Positions 1-11,700 of a stretch of DNA of 64,000 nt are shown one piece after another (position 1 is the first letter of the stretch; each line of letters opens with the position of its first letter). The notes beneath the pieces were generated by a model that saw nothing but the letters and a program-made list of their open reading frames with translations, was not told the origin of the DNA and did not search any database. The position numbers were made by a program, and so were the translations under genes. Source of the stretch: Gorsachius magnificus (Eukaryota > Chordata > Aves > Pelecaniformes > Ardeidae); the NCBI GenBank assembly GCA_034008185.1, contig CM067081.1, positions 152,488,258-152,552,257 of the forward strand. The letters are read 5' to 3'.

Positions 1-3000
1 TTGAAGGATTAAGATTAAAATTATGCATATAAATATGACACCATCAGAGACTGGGTATTGGGTAAAATGTCTGGAATATCACCATTCCCCCCTCCACTTT
101 TTTGTTAATTTGAGCACCAGAGGTTCATGAATTTGCAGCTGAAAACATAAGTTCAGACCTAGATAATGAACAAAGTAAGGCTCAGCGTTTAAACTTCTCA
201 TGGCAGTTTTTGTCTACCACATTGATTATCATGAGTAATACTTTTAAATGCCCTGGATCATTAAGATTATTGATTTTAATTGAGATTTAAAAATAGGATT
301 TAAATTACTTCAGAATCCCAGGCTCTAGAATATTTGTATTTCTCTCATTTCATAGTACACCAGATAAAGTTCACACAACTCATCTGACAGGAACCCTTCA
401 GTACAAGCAAATCTGAGGAAGCCAAGGCATAGACTGTCCTCAGCAACCACATCGGCATTACAGTCCGCTTCAAACAAAACACGGGTCAGAAGACACAAGC
501 CTGGACCCAGTGGTTGCCATTCGTGCAAATTTTTAACTATGCTTCAGATTGTCTTACAGATATCATATATTCAACTGGAATTGCACATTACTTAGGTAAT
601 GTCCATGAAATTTTGAAATTAAAAGGTCCATGAAATTTTACCTCTTTCCTAGGCTGAGTTTTTTTCTTTTTCTTCTTAAATTAAACTTTGATTTCAATTA
701 GCAGCTAGCTTTACAAATGCTTGTAATGATTACCCTCCACTGACTTCCAGTAACGGGTGCAGAAAAACCAGCATCAAGCACAGCTGCACTAATACAAAAG
801 GAAGCATTTGCTGGTACTGCGTATCTCTTCTTCATTTATTTCCCTTTTCTGTACACAAGCCGGAACTAAGGAACTGGAATGGTGGTAAGTGCCATACCAG
901 CTCCAGTTACTTTTATGGCTCCCAGTTTACCTCACTATCTAATCCATTTTCTGTGATGGCAATGCTAGAACAAAATAAAACAAAGAAAACACCAATCTCA
1001 AATGCATATGAGTGTTATTGAGATGAACTTTGTTTTTTCTAGCTATGCTACAGAATGCAGGTTCTTCAAATAGCGTAATTCTCATTACACATCACACCTG
1101 GATGAACGTGCTAACCTTTTTTTCATTAGGTTACCAAGGATCTGTCCACATTCCCTGCTTTATGGCTCTTGGGAAATCAGTCCAGGGGTTGGCAAAGTCA
1201 GATGAAAAAATGGCCCTTATTCTACTGTTATCAGATCCACTGGACACCAGTGCTCTCATTTTCACACTTATGTCTGTAGAAGTAGCAGCATTCCTACAGA
1301 GGCTGGGGTCCTTACTCACAATTATGGATAAACAGTGGAGGAACATAAGGAGAAGCTTTAAGCCCTTGCAGAGGAGCATCAATTATCAATGATCAAGTTT
1401 TTAGAACTGGAGAAAGCTTTGCTGTTTCTTACTCCTTTTAATTTTTCCCAGTTGTTTGCATTAAATTCAACTGAAGAGAAAACTTTTAGCTAGGAACCTC
1501 TGCAAATTCAGTGAGGAAGTTAGGCAGAGATCTTTCTACATTCAGGGTAGCTTCTTCTCACATACTACCACTCATAATCCTAAACTCAATGGGAAAAATT
1601 ATTTACTGACAGTGTAAAAACTTGCATAATCTCCCTCCTATATTCCAAGATCTTAATTGGTTTCATATGCCAGCAGGAGTGAAAAGCTTATAGGGAGCTG
1701 ATATGTGAAATAAGATGTCATTTTTGCATAATTTTTTTGATCACAAATGAACTCTAGGCCATTTTTTTATCGATGTTGTTTCTTCTTCTTTTCCCTTGGT
1801 TTTTGAAGCTTTGCAATTCAAACAAAGTGTTGAAAGAACAACTACTATGGATTCTTACAATAAGCTATGTAAATGTTACTGGAACTAAAACATTTATACA
1901 CTTTTATTGTTCCTGGAGTGCCATTAATTTCCATGGTTAAAACAACAAGTATTTGCACAACTAATACAACTAATGGAATTCCCTAAAAAACTTCTTTGTT
2001 GTTACTTTTGTTATAATTCAGATTATAATCCACAGCAATTAATCATTTAATTCTTAATTTTAATATCCAGAACTACTTTCCTATTGATTGTAATTTAAAT
2101 GATGTTTTAAAGATTGCATGTGAGAATAGCATAGTGAAAATACACAGGTAGCATGAATTTTATTTGTGCTGGATTCCTAAACAAGTGATTTGCAATTTTT
2201 TTTCTCTTTATCTTCCTGTTGTATTTTGAGTAAGTATCTGTACTAACTAATACTACTTCTCTAGATATCAAAGAAGTTATTTGGGCATTTACATTCCTAG
2301 ACTTCTAGATGTTTCCTTTCTCACCCTCAAAATTCCTTTTCTGTATAGCATGCAAATTAAAAAAAAAATGGCAAAATTAGACCTTTGGATTACTTGAATA
2401 CACAAGAAAGTAATTCTCCCAAAGGACAGATTTCTCTCTCTCTCTTTTCTTGTTCTGTTTAGAAATATATTCTATATGTATATTCTTGTTTTCTAATTAA
2501 AACTATTGACCTCCAGCTTCAAGAATCGGCAATAAAATAAAACATAAAAGTTGGGGGTTGGATGGATAGAAAAGAAGAGAGGAACCTGTCCCCTCAAACT
2601 GTTAGTTAAGAATGTATGAAGACATTTATGGTTTTGAGGTATAGATTAAGAGTTAAAAGAATGTTAGGAAAGAGAAGGACAAGATCTTCCAGTCTGTTTT
2701 CTCATCTATGCATTTAGAATTTGATGGCACTTACGCTATCACAGAAATTGTCAAAGTTGCATGAAGCTTGAACTGGAAAGCTAATTCTGCCACCTCTCAA
2801 GGGCATTTTACTTGGGAAACCTTGTCCCCAAAGCTAATATTTATTTTGCTCTCCTGTTATTCTTTGCATGTCAAATCCAGGTCTTTTTTCTCCTCCCTGC
2901 ACCACTTACTGATTGAGCTGTTGTCCTGGGAAATGAATCGATGAGGTTTGTGTGTCTTCTTGCCTCTGCGGACGGCAGGATGGAAGCAGCAGGGCCTGTT

Positions 3001-6000
3001 GCTCTATAATGCTGCATCTTCTGCTCGCGGAGGCCTAACGCTTGTTTTAGCCTGACATCCTGATTGCTCTGGGCAAGCGTGGCCGCTGATTGCAGCCCTG
3101 ATTGCAAAGAGAGGACTCCCTGAGATAGCACGCTGGGTCCAGCAGGCTAAATGCTCTCAACAGCACCCCAGGAAGCCTCCTGGGGGCTTCTTTCGTCACT
3201 CCTTCTGCACATACCCATCTGTCTTGTGCTCCAGGGGGGTAGTTTCATCTTGCCAGGCAGCAAGGAAGCTCATTCCTGCTTCAGAACAGCTGAGAACAGA
3301 GGCACTTCTGTGAACTACCCATGGCATCTACCGGCATGTGAATGAAACAAAGCGTATGTGGCTTCCAACACTAAGGTGCTCTTCTGAAGCAGCAATGCAT
3401 TGAGTGCAAAGAGATTACTTGCAGCGAGAAACTCAGAGAGCACTTAGGGCATAGCAGATCAGTCAAGCCATGCACCTTAGCATAGCTACCATGATACCAC
3501 CTGGATGCAGAGATATTAACTTCCCTTGAGGAAACCATATTCTTCATTCATCTAATATTTCTTACTTTTAAGGTAGAGAGAAAGTAGCAGTTTGCCTCTA
3601 GAAAAGCAGAATATTCAAATAATTTATTGTTCCAAAGGAAAAGAAACATTCAATAATAACAGACACCTTCCCTGCTTTCAGTAACTGGACAGAACCCCAC
3701 CCTTTCTCCATCACCTTTTCTAGTTACTGTCCAGAACTAAAGCAGTCCCAAACCTAAATGAAAAACCTCAGCAAGTTTCCTGTAAAGACTCATCCAAAGT
3801 ATTTGCTCATGTACTGAGCAGCAGATGACCACGTGAATCCTTTCTGTCACTGGCCCTGATTACAAATGACAAGTGCCAGCTATTCTTGGCTTTAAAGGGG
3901 CTGTTCCCATTAAAGAGGCAATAAATGTTTCTATATTGACAATCATTTACTCTTCTGCACGTTTAACATTGTGTTAAAGCTTTTGTGTACGTTTCCAGAA
4001 ACACTTCTAGTCTAGGTCCATTCTGATGAGGATGGCTAATCAAAGAGCATCGTCCCCTACACTGCTGGTGATAAACCATTTCCTGATAGCGCTGCTCTTT
4101 GAATGCTAAAAAATGGGACAATCCTTATAATGTGGCTTCGAAGTTTGACCACCGTAAGACAAATCTTTGTCAGCTCTGTACCACTATTGCCTCACTCAGA
4201 GTAAGGTCTAATATGCCAGTTTTTGTCCACTTATGAAATAGCAAACTGTGGAGAAAACTAAGCAAAGACAACACCTGCAACTGCCCTGGGTGAGCTGCAG
4301 AGGTGGGCTTCATTCTTGTTTGATCAGGGAGTCAGAAGAACCTCCTTCTGCAACAGAGGCCAACAGCTGGCAGGATTACCTGGGCAACATCCTACTCTGG
4401 CAAGTGTTTGAGATAGATCTACTGAGACAAATGTTACTGTCCTGTTTATTCAGAAAAGGTAGCTAAGCAATTCTGTCTTCGCCAGCAATGCTATTCCAAA
4501 TGCTTTAGAAACAGCAATCACACATCATGAAGTCTGTGTCCTTACAAATCCTGCTTTGACATCCCAGTTCACGAACGAGAAAACTGCAGCACTGAAATGC
4601 CTGGCGCTGGAAAACTAAAAAATAATCAAGTTCCATCCGTCTACATAAGATAATTCAAGAGGTTACAAATATATGACAGCTCCATGACTAACATCCCCAA
4701 GAGACTACCACTGTGCTGGAAATGGCCTTCATCTAAATTTTGATCTTTTTTTTTTTTTTCCAATTGCATAGTTTCCTATGATTGGTTACACTAACAGAGT
4801 TCACCGAATACCTTTGGAAAGACAATGTTTCTGTCACTTGCCAATTTTTTTAGGCAATGACATTAGAGGCAGAGATTTCCAAAGCAATCAATCATTTTAA
4901 AAAGTATAATAGGGAGTTAATAAACTGTTACATCCAGAAAGTGTTAGATCACAAGAGGTGGTCTTTTTGCCTAAACAATTTTACAACATTGAATATTTGT
5001 ACCTAAGGTTTGTTAGCAATTCCAATAAATGAGTTTTCTTTTTTTAAAGTATGCGGTATATTTTGATAGTAACAAAGCCTCAGAAACATATACAAAACAC
5101 ACAAGCACTTCGCAAAAACGGGAGCTAGATATGTTGAATAAACAATCCTTTTGATATTATTTGTTTGCCTCTGATGTTACAATTTAATATCCTAAAGTCT
5201 GCTAAGAATTACAGTATTCCAAAATACTGAACAACCTTCACAGGTGGTCCAAAGCTGCCTCCTGAGTTTTTATTTTTTTTTAATTAATCAAACAAACAGA
5301 AGTAAATGATGGATTATTTATTGAAAAGTCAATCACCCAGGTATAAGCAAGATTTGGGGATATTAATATCATCGGATATCTAGGATACTTCTTTTCCACA
5401 ACTGATTTCACACCAAATTTACCTTGGTAATCTAACATTAAGAAATGAAAATGCTTTAGCACTTACAACAGGTACATGCTATTATTATACAATAGCTGCA
5501 GGTTTTCAACATAACATATAACAGAGAAACAATGGTATGTATGAAAAATTAGAGGAACAAAGTACGAACTACAAAAGATGAATAAATATCAACAGTTGAA
5601 AATCAGAAGAATAAAAATGAAGGAGTGGGGAGGCCAATCCTGCACTTGTATAAAATAGTTTGAAATTACTATTATGAGCAAAAAAAAAAGTATTAAAAAT
5701 GTGGCTTCCCACAGAGTCATTGGTTTTATGGCCAAAAGGATTCAGTGCGACCATCCAGTCTAATTTTGCCCAGACTGCGTTTCTCCTGTACCAAAAAAAT
5801 GCCCTCTTTATAGACATGCAAGCAAATCTTTTAAAACTGATGGTAACTACTGACAGTCTTTGCATAGCAGAGAATGTCCCGACCTCCTGTGGTAACTTCC
5901 TTCACTGATAAAATGTTGCAGTTCATTTCCTTGGTACATCTGTCTAGTAGATGTTCCAACTCCGAGACTGCAGAGCCTTGTGTCATAAAAATAGGTTCTT

Positions 6001-8673
6001 CCCAAGCAGGTAATAGGAATGATTTTTACCCTTACTCTGTCTTCTGAATAGAAAATTATTGACTATGGAAACGATGCAAAAGACTTAAAGCTGAGGAGAG
6101 GCTCTGTAAATTTTGGACCAATCCTTTGAGCTACCTCTTCTAGCATTTTCTACCATCTATCATTTAGCAACAGTATGAGCAAACCCCTGGGTGCAGGAAG
6201 CATGTCTGAACAAAAGGCTGACAAACTGCACAAAACATACAACAAAACAGAGCAGAGGTGAAGAAGGAAAAAGCATGAGAGAAAAATAGTTGCAGAATGG
6301 CATCTTGGTTCCTATGCTCTACTGTGTAAGGACAGACCTTCCCACTGAGACAGCCAGTTTGTTTTTTTCAAGATTCTTTATGCACACCAAAGCATGCTTG
6401 CCTGGAGTACAGTTATTTTTCACTAATTGTAGAACCAGCTGGATCTTTTTTTTCAAGGCTTAATCCAAGTCCAATTGACTCTGGCACACATTAGTTGGTT
6501 ATTTAATTGCTAGTTAGTGACTTTGGTAAATTTTAGATCTGGTGCTTAAGACTATAATTCCCCACTGATTAACATCTTATGCACTGTTTATTCCCGTGCA
6601 GGATTGGCTCCCCCATCTTACAGTTTCTGAAATGGCAGAACTAGAAACCTTTATATACTTTACCTTTAATACTACTTTATTACTATCCAATTTTAATCTA
6701 CACAAAACAGCTGAAGTTAAACACAAGGCAGCACATTGCACATAGAGTAACAGGACATCTTATAGGAGGGTTTCATCTTGCCAGGAAAAATCAATTCAAT
6801 CAGTTTCTTACATAATTTTCTGAGAATAGTGCAAGGCTTGTGAAAGCTGATGCGGTCACCCAGTACTAGAAAGTATCTCAATTTTATGTGTTTATTGTTA
6901 ATGTTTTAAGTGGAGACAAGTTACTTATACACATGGAATACTGTAAACTATACTGGGTGAAAGGCTGAAATCCAAAACCTTCATGCTTTCTCTTAAACTT
7001 CATACATAGTAAAACACCAGCAGAGTGAATTAAGCACTGTAACTGCATGTACTAACCCTTAGTGAGGAAGAAACTTGAATTAGAATTCAGCACCAAGATA
7101 AGCAACCATTTGCATCCAGATGTATATTAATATCTCTCCCAGCTGTGTAATTTGGTATGGCATTTCGATCTGCTCAAAATCAGTGACAAACAGTCCAGGG
7201 ATTCTAACTTGATGCAACCATTCTAGTTATCAGCTAAAAATCTCACACATGTGCCTGTTGCAAAGGACCAGTGATCATTTAAATCATTACTCAAGTATAA
7301 AAGATAATATCAAAGCTAGAAGAAATTTTAAAAAATAGTTACTGGGCTATTATTCCAAGAGCTTAAACACATATTCATTTTTAAGCCTGAGAACACAGTT
7401 CTTAAATTTACCTGAAATCTGAGCTTGATGAAAAAGCATAAGCGTACACAGATGGGGTTTTCTGGAGGTGTGACGGAGTCTGTTCAGGCCAGTTTGGTAG
7501 ACCCAGCAGTTAAAAGAAGTAGCTGGTTTTGTAAATGCATATTTGAAAACTGTCTCCACTATGCTCCGCTCCTCAAAATTTCACTTTTCTTAGGAGACAC
7601 AGTTCTCATGCTCAGACTGGTGAGGAAATACCAGTCCTCTTTGTCCTTCTAGTCCTGCAGACCTAGACTTCCCTGTCTAGAAGGTATGAACAGCACAAAA
7701 CGTTTGGAAAAAGAGGCATGGGAAGTCTCCGGCTCTATTGAAGGGATGGTGTGAAGCTTCTGTCACTGAAGCAGTGCCTAGTACTGCTCTGTCCTCTGTT
7801 CATCCCTGCTGTGGAAGTCCAGCCCATGCTCAAACCCGGGGATGACTCAAGCTGTTTTGGATATCTCCACAGAACAGGGGATGGGAAAACTTCTATATAA
7901 ATACCATAAGAGTTAAAAAAAACCCAAACCAAACCCACCAACCAAAAACGCCACACACCTCATCATTTAATTTTCACCACCCCTGCCTTCAAAGTCCAGC
8001 CAGGGAAGATGAGTTTGAATTTCAAGGTTAATAAAGACAGTATTTGGAGACCGGTGGTTTTCCCGCTGGTAGCCTGTCACCCATCCTGTCATGCATGCAC
8101 GGGCCTTCTTTTCTTGCTTGCAACAATAAACAAATAATTTCTCTTTCCTAACTCTGCTTGCTCATGCCTCTTGAGTTTTGCTAGTAACCAGCAGCAACAC
8201 GGATACATCTGCTGGGGACCCTAAGCGCAGGGCAGCCAGCAAAGAACTTTTTAGACCTCAAGCATTTTTAGCCTCTCTCTTTTCCTTCACAAGATTTCCA
8301 GCCTATGAAAATCTGCTAACAAGCAGGTTGGGCCCTGTTCCTTAATGGATGGCCACTTTGAAGGATGGGGTATTTTGCTAACAGGAAAATGTTAATTTTT
8401 CTTGTTAAGCAGTGATTTTCATGATGTACTATTTAATTAATAAACCTAATTTATATTTGCACAGTAAGCCATAAGGGTGTCAGTATGTTCCCAGAAGATT
8501 TTTTAGTAATTAAATTTTATAGCTTCCTAAGCATCTTATTCTCTGTGCTCAAAGGAAAATATTGACAACTTTTTTTTTCCTTCCAGACTCTGCTGATAAA
8601 CAGGATGCTCTGCCACAAACTACAAAAGAGAAATGAAAATATCACGTTAATGCTTTTGGAACACATTACTTAC
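1..8673 (-). other. SYT10: SYT10 intron 3 (5' part, runs off the window)
   Basis: Starts with a good GTAAGT donor at 8673. I looked on the minus strand for C2B coding (LGEIMFSLCYLPTAGR, SDPYVKVSL, NPVYNEAIIFD and VMDYDRVGHNE type stretches) and saw none, so the remaining roughly 165 codons should lie left of position 1. The intron is AT-rich and has no recognisable recent repeat. A somewhat GC-richer block at about 2890-3330 carries three TGATTGC copies (3061, 3087, 3099). Open frames here of up to about 120 codons lack homology I can recognise and overlap on both strands. Confidence 0.8.
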
Positions 8674-9239
8674 TGTGGTGGCACAGTGGATGTCTTTCCA
8701 TACATTGGCTTCCCTGGAGAGATCTGAGACTTCAAAAAGGTTATCAAGAATAACTTCCCCAATCATGTCATGTCTAGAAAATCTGTCAAAATCATAAACA
8801 CTGAAATGCAATTTCCTGTTGCTGAGTTGATCATAGGCTACAGGAAACTGAAAGGTTTCATCAAAGACAGGATTTAATGTCTTTCTGTGAACTCTTGTCT
8901 GAAACTTCTTTTTCCTATCTGGAAGCAGATAAATCTTAACGTAGGGGTCGGATGTTCCTGTGAAGTCTTTAGCAGGCAGATTCTAAGGCTTTGACAATTG
9001 TGACAGCCAGAAGTTCATTCTCATAATCATACCGGAGAGTGAAGTTAAGTTTTCCACATGTTTTCACATCTTCTTGTTGCCCATCAGAATCCACAGACTT
9101 CTGTTTGTAGAGCTCCGGTTTTATTCTCCCAATGCTGGTTGTCGTCTCTCCCCTTTGCAAAATCGGATCTGTCCCCATGTTAAAATCAACACTGGACACT
9201 TGCATCTGCCTTGGCAAGTGCCTCCTGAAAGAATTGTGC
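8674..9239 (-). CDS. SYT10: SYT10 exon 3: C2A domain, with one-base frameshift
   Basis: Exon of 566 bp. The acceptor AG is at 9241-9240 and the donor GTAAGT begins at 8673. It begins by completing R170 and continues [19 protein letters not shown], then [15 protein letters not shown] and the start of C2A ([17 protein letters not shown]). At codon 256 the expected GAT (Asp of ALDLPAKDF) reads GAAT: one extra base at 8981-8982. Read literally, the frame gives E-S-A-C and stops at 8969-8971. With the extra base skipped, the downstream frame is open to the donor and ends exactly on codon 358 (DIHCATT). It keeps the likely calcium ligands D261, D267, D319, D321 and D327, the SDPYVK motif and the RKKKF basic strand. 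The other 188 codons agree with the family, so I call it a real exon with an indel. Sequence error is more likely than pseudogenisation. Confidence 0.92.
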
Positions 9240-9240
9240 C

Positions 9241-9265
9241 TGCACACATACATACACACACACAA
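9241..9265 (-). repeat. UG-repeat tract forming the 3' splice site of SYT10 exon 3
   Basis: In transcript sense the last bases of intron 2 are TTTTGTGTGTGTGTATG, TATGTGTGCAG: an imperfect (TG)n instead of a pyrimidine tract, running directly into the AG. UG repeats are binding sites for TDP-43 and CELF proteins (established knowledge). Confidence 0.8.
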
Positions 9266-11589
9266 AATGAGCCATGGTTATCTCTGGGAAAAGAGCTGGC
9301 TATTACTAAGTAGAAAATACAAGAAGACCAAATTAGTGAGGGTTCCTCTCTTTAAAATAATTTTAAAATAATCCCCCCCCCCCAAGTTTTGCAAGTGTTA
9401 AAACACCCTTGAGAAGAAATGGCCACTCAGAATGACCTTCCTCACCCAAGAGGCACCCAGTGTCCTGGCAATACATATATTTATAACCTTGTTTTCAGGC
9501 TACGCAGCTGAAACTGAACTCAGGTTCTTTCACAGAACTAGTTGACAGTTCCAAAATTGCTTGATCCCCCTGTGCTAGGGCCTGAGTACAATATAGTCAG
9601 GCAGAAGAAAAATCACCTGCAGAACTGTCATCAGTACTTCATGGGTTTTGGAGGCATTCTGCAATGGTTTTCCAATTAAATATTTACCAAGCTTCACAGT
9701 GATCACTGTGAAAGGCGCCTGAAAAGGCCACGCAGAGCTATGTCTGGAGGTTTTCAGCCTAGGGCTTTGCCATCCTATAACATTTTATATACACCTGCTC
9801 AGTATTTGCTATGCTGAGGTACAGGCTGCCTTCTCCCATCATACTGGGAACATTTTGTTCTGGCTGCAATACATTTCAAAGTTTTGGGCAACATGTTTCT
9901 GTGATCAAGAGGTTTTTTTCCTTCTGTTCTCACACTCTGTGGTGTAGTGTATTACAAAGCTGATTCCTGTACTCCTAGCAAGAAACAATATGTTTAAATC
10001 CTTGCAATTCTGAATATGGTGTTGCACAAGCGTATGTATTTATGGGCTTATCTTGACTCATGAACATCAAGGGAAATTTGTGCCTTTCCTACTCGGACTG
10101 AAATCATATCCCTGGTATGCCATACAGCCTTACAGTAGTATAAAAACAGCGGTCAGAGAGCTTCATAGAATTAATCATCATCAGATGTCAGTATGACCAC
10201 ACTGTCCAGTTTATTTTTTGGACATTGTCACATTTCTTCACTACCCCAACAATCTGTACTGGAAAAGCTCACTATCTCCTCCTGTGAACATACTTAGTTG
10301 CCATTAAAAAACAATTTAATTGTCAGAATTTCCTCAGCTTTTTGCAATCAATTGCTTATTAATGCCAAATGCAGCCTTGCCTTATTGCTTGGTTTCCCTG
10401 TGGTGTTGTGTTCTGAAAACAAGAGGTGTCACAGCTGTGTGTTTCTTTCTTTAAATCAGAAATGCAAATTGTCCATTTGAAAGCAACCAGGACTCATTTC
10501 AGAGGTACTATTTGTATTTTTGCTGTAAGTGAAGTGGTTGCAGAAGGCACGAAGCACAAAACTAGCGCAGTTCAGCTGAGCAGAGATACAAGAGGGTAAT
10601 CTGCAGCCATTAAATAATAGACAAGAACGCTTCCCCTTTTGGCTGTTTCAGCGCTGGTAGGTGCAGGGAGCAGTCCTATCATCACACAAGAACAGGAGAG
10701 GCAGAACTTCATAGTCGAGATTTGAAGTAGCTCCAAAAACTCCAGGTGTTTTGATTTCAAATTTAGATGAACAATACATGCCTCTCATAACACATTCTAC
10801 CCTTCTTTTTTCACAGACAGACAAGTCGAAAGATTTTCTTTTTGCATCAATGTTAAAACTTGCCAAATTCTACACTGGAATGGAGCTAGGAGTCGAAAGG
10901 CCCTAACTAGTCAGAAAAGTACAATATTGTCCTCATGAAGTTTCAGGGCTGTCCTTGTGCCTTTGTCCTCTGGGAAGTCCAGCCTAGGCATGCTGAACAT
11001 GGGGAGGGAAGTGAACTCCACACAAAATGCAGCTGCAATACATGTTTGGGTATGCAGCAATTTAGGCACTAGCCCTCCACTATCTTTGACTCCTAACGAA
11101 GTCCAGAAGACCTGGGTTACTGCTCCTTCTGTCTGTACTAATGAAACCTGTGCAAATAGGCCCTGCTGAGTGCTCCTCATGCTGGCAGCTGCAGTACTGA
11201 GATGGCCAGATAATCGTGTTCAAACCCTGCCATAGACAAGCAGCAGAGAAAACTGCCTCTGCAGGGGAAACAGGGAAGCTGACTGTAAGGCATTTCCAGT
11301 TTAAGTGAGAATGGATACACAACAAATTCTTTTTTCCTCGACTTCTCTTGCATTTATGAAGATCTGAGCTAATACTTGTAAAAAACACATAAACCCCCAA
11401 ATCTATGACTTCTAACCTTCTTTCAAATTTTCAAACTTTACGCACATAAGATCCTTTAGTGAACATAGTCATTGTTAGGAGATGTCACTATGTAAAACCG
11501 TGCAGCTGTACGGCTGTTCCCTGTGGGAACCAGCAGTGCTTTTGCTCTAGTAAGCCAGAGTCCTAATTACATAGCACCTAGTATCTGTT

Positions 11590-11700
11590 CTGAGTCACAG
11601 CATTTCACCAAGACAGCTAATTGGTCTGTTAATTATTAAGATGCTTCATTGTTGTCATGGCAACATATTTATCTTCCTTTGTTCTGCAATAACAAAGGAA
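11590..11700. promoter_or_regulatory. Candidate enhancer: AP-1, homeodomain, RFX and paired SOX motifs
   Basis: Within 110 bp of intron 2 there are several motifs. TGAGTCA (AP-1) is at 11591-11597. TAATTG and TTAATTATTAA homeodomain-type sites lie at about 11618-11640. CATTGTT (SOX type) is at 11647-11653. A near-perfect RFX X-box, GTTGTCATGGCAAC, is at 11651-11664. A perfect 10 bp inverted repeat, TTCCTTTGTT (11674-11683) and AACAAAGGAA (11691-11700), makes two opposed SOX/TCF-type sites. The motifs are seen directly; enhancer function is inference. Confidence 0.5.

Noticed and set aside
1030..1392. A 120-codon plus-strand open frame in intron 3, overlapping an 83-codon minus-strand frame
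   Set aside because: Neither resembles a C2B exon or any protein I know; overlapping frames on both strands suggest chance.
1..8673. Search for SYT10 C2B exons
   Set aside because: No minus-strand stretch matches the conserved C2B motifs, so these exons are taken to be outside the window.
8969..9265. An open frame starting MCVCMYVC before the SYT10 C2A sequence
   Set aside because: These residues translate the UG repeat of intron 2. The acceptor AG at 9241-9240 and phase agreement with exon 2 place the exon start at 9239.
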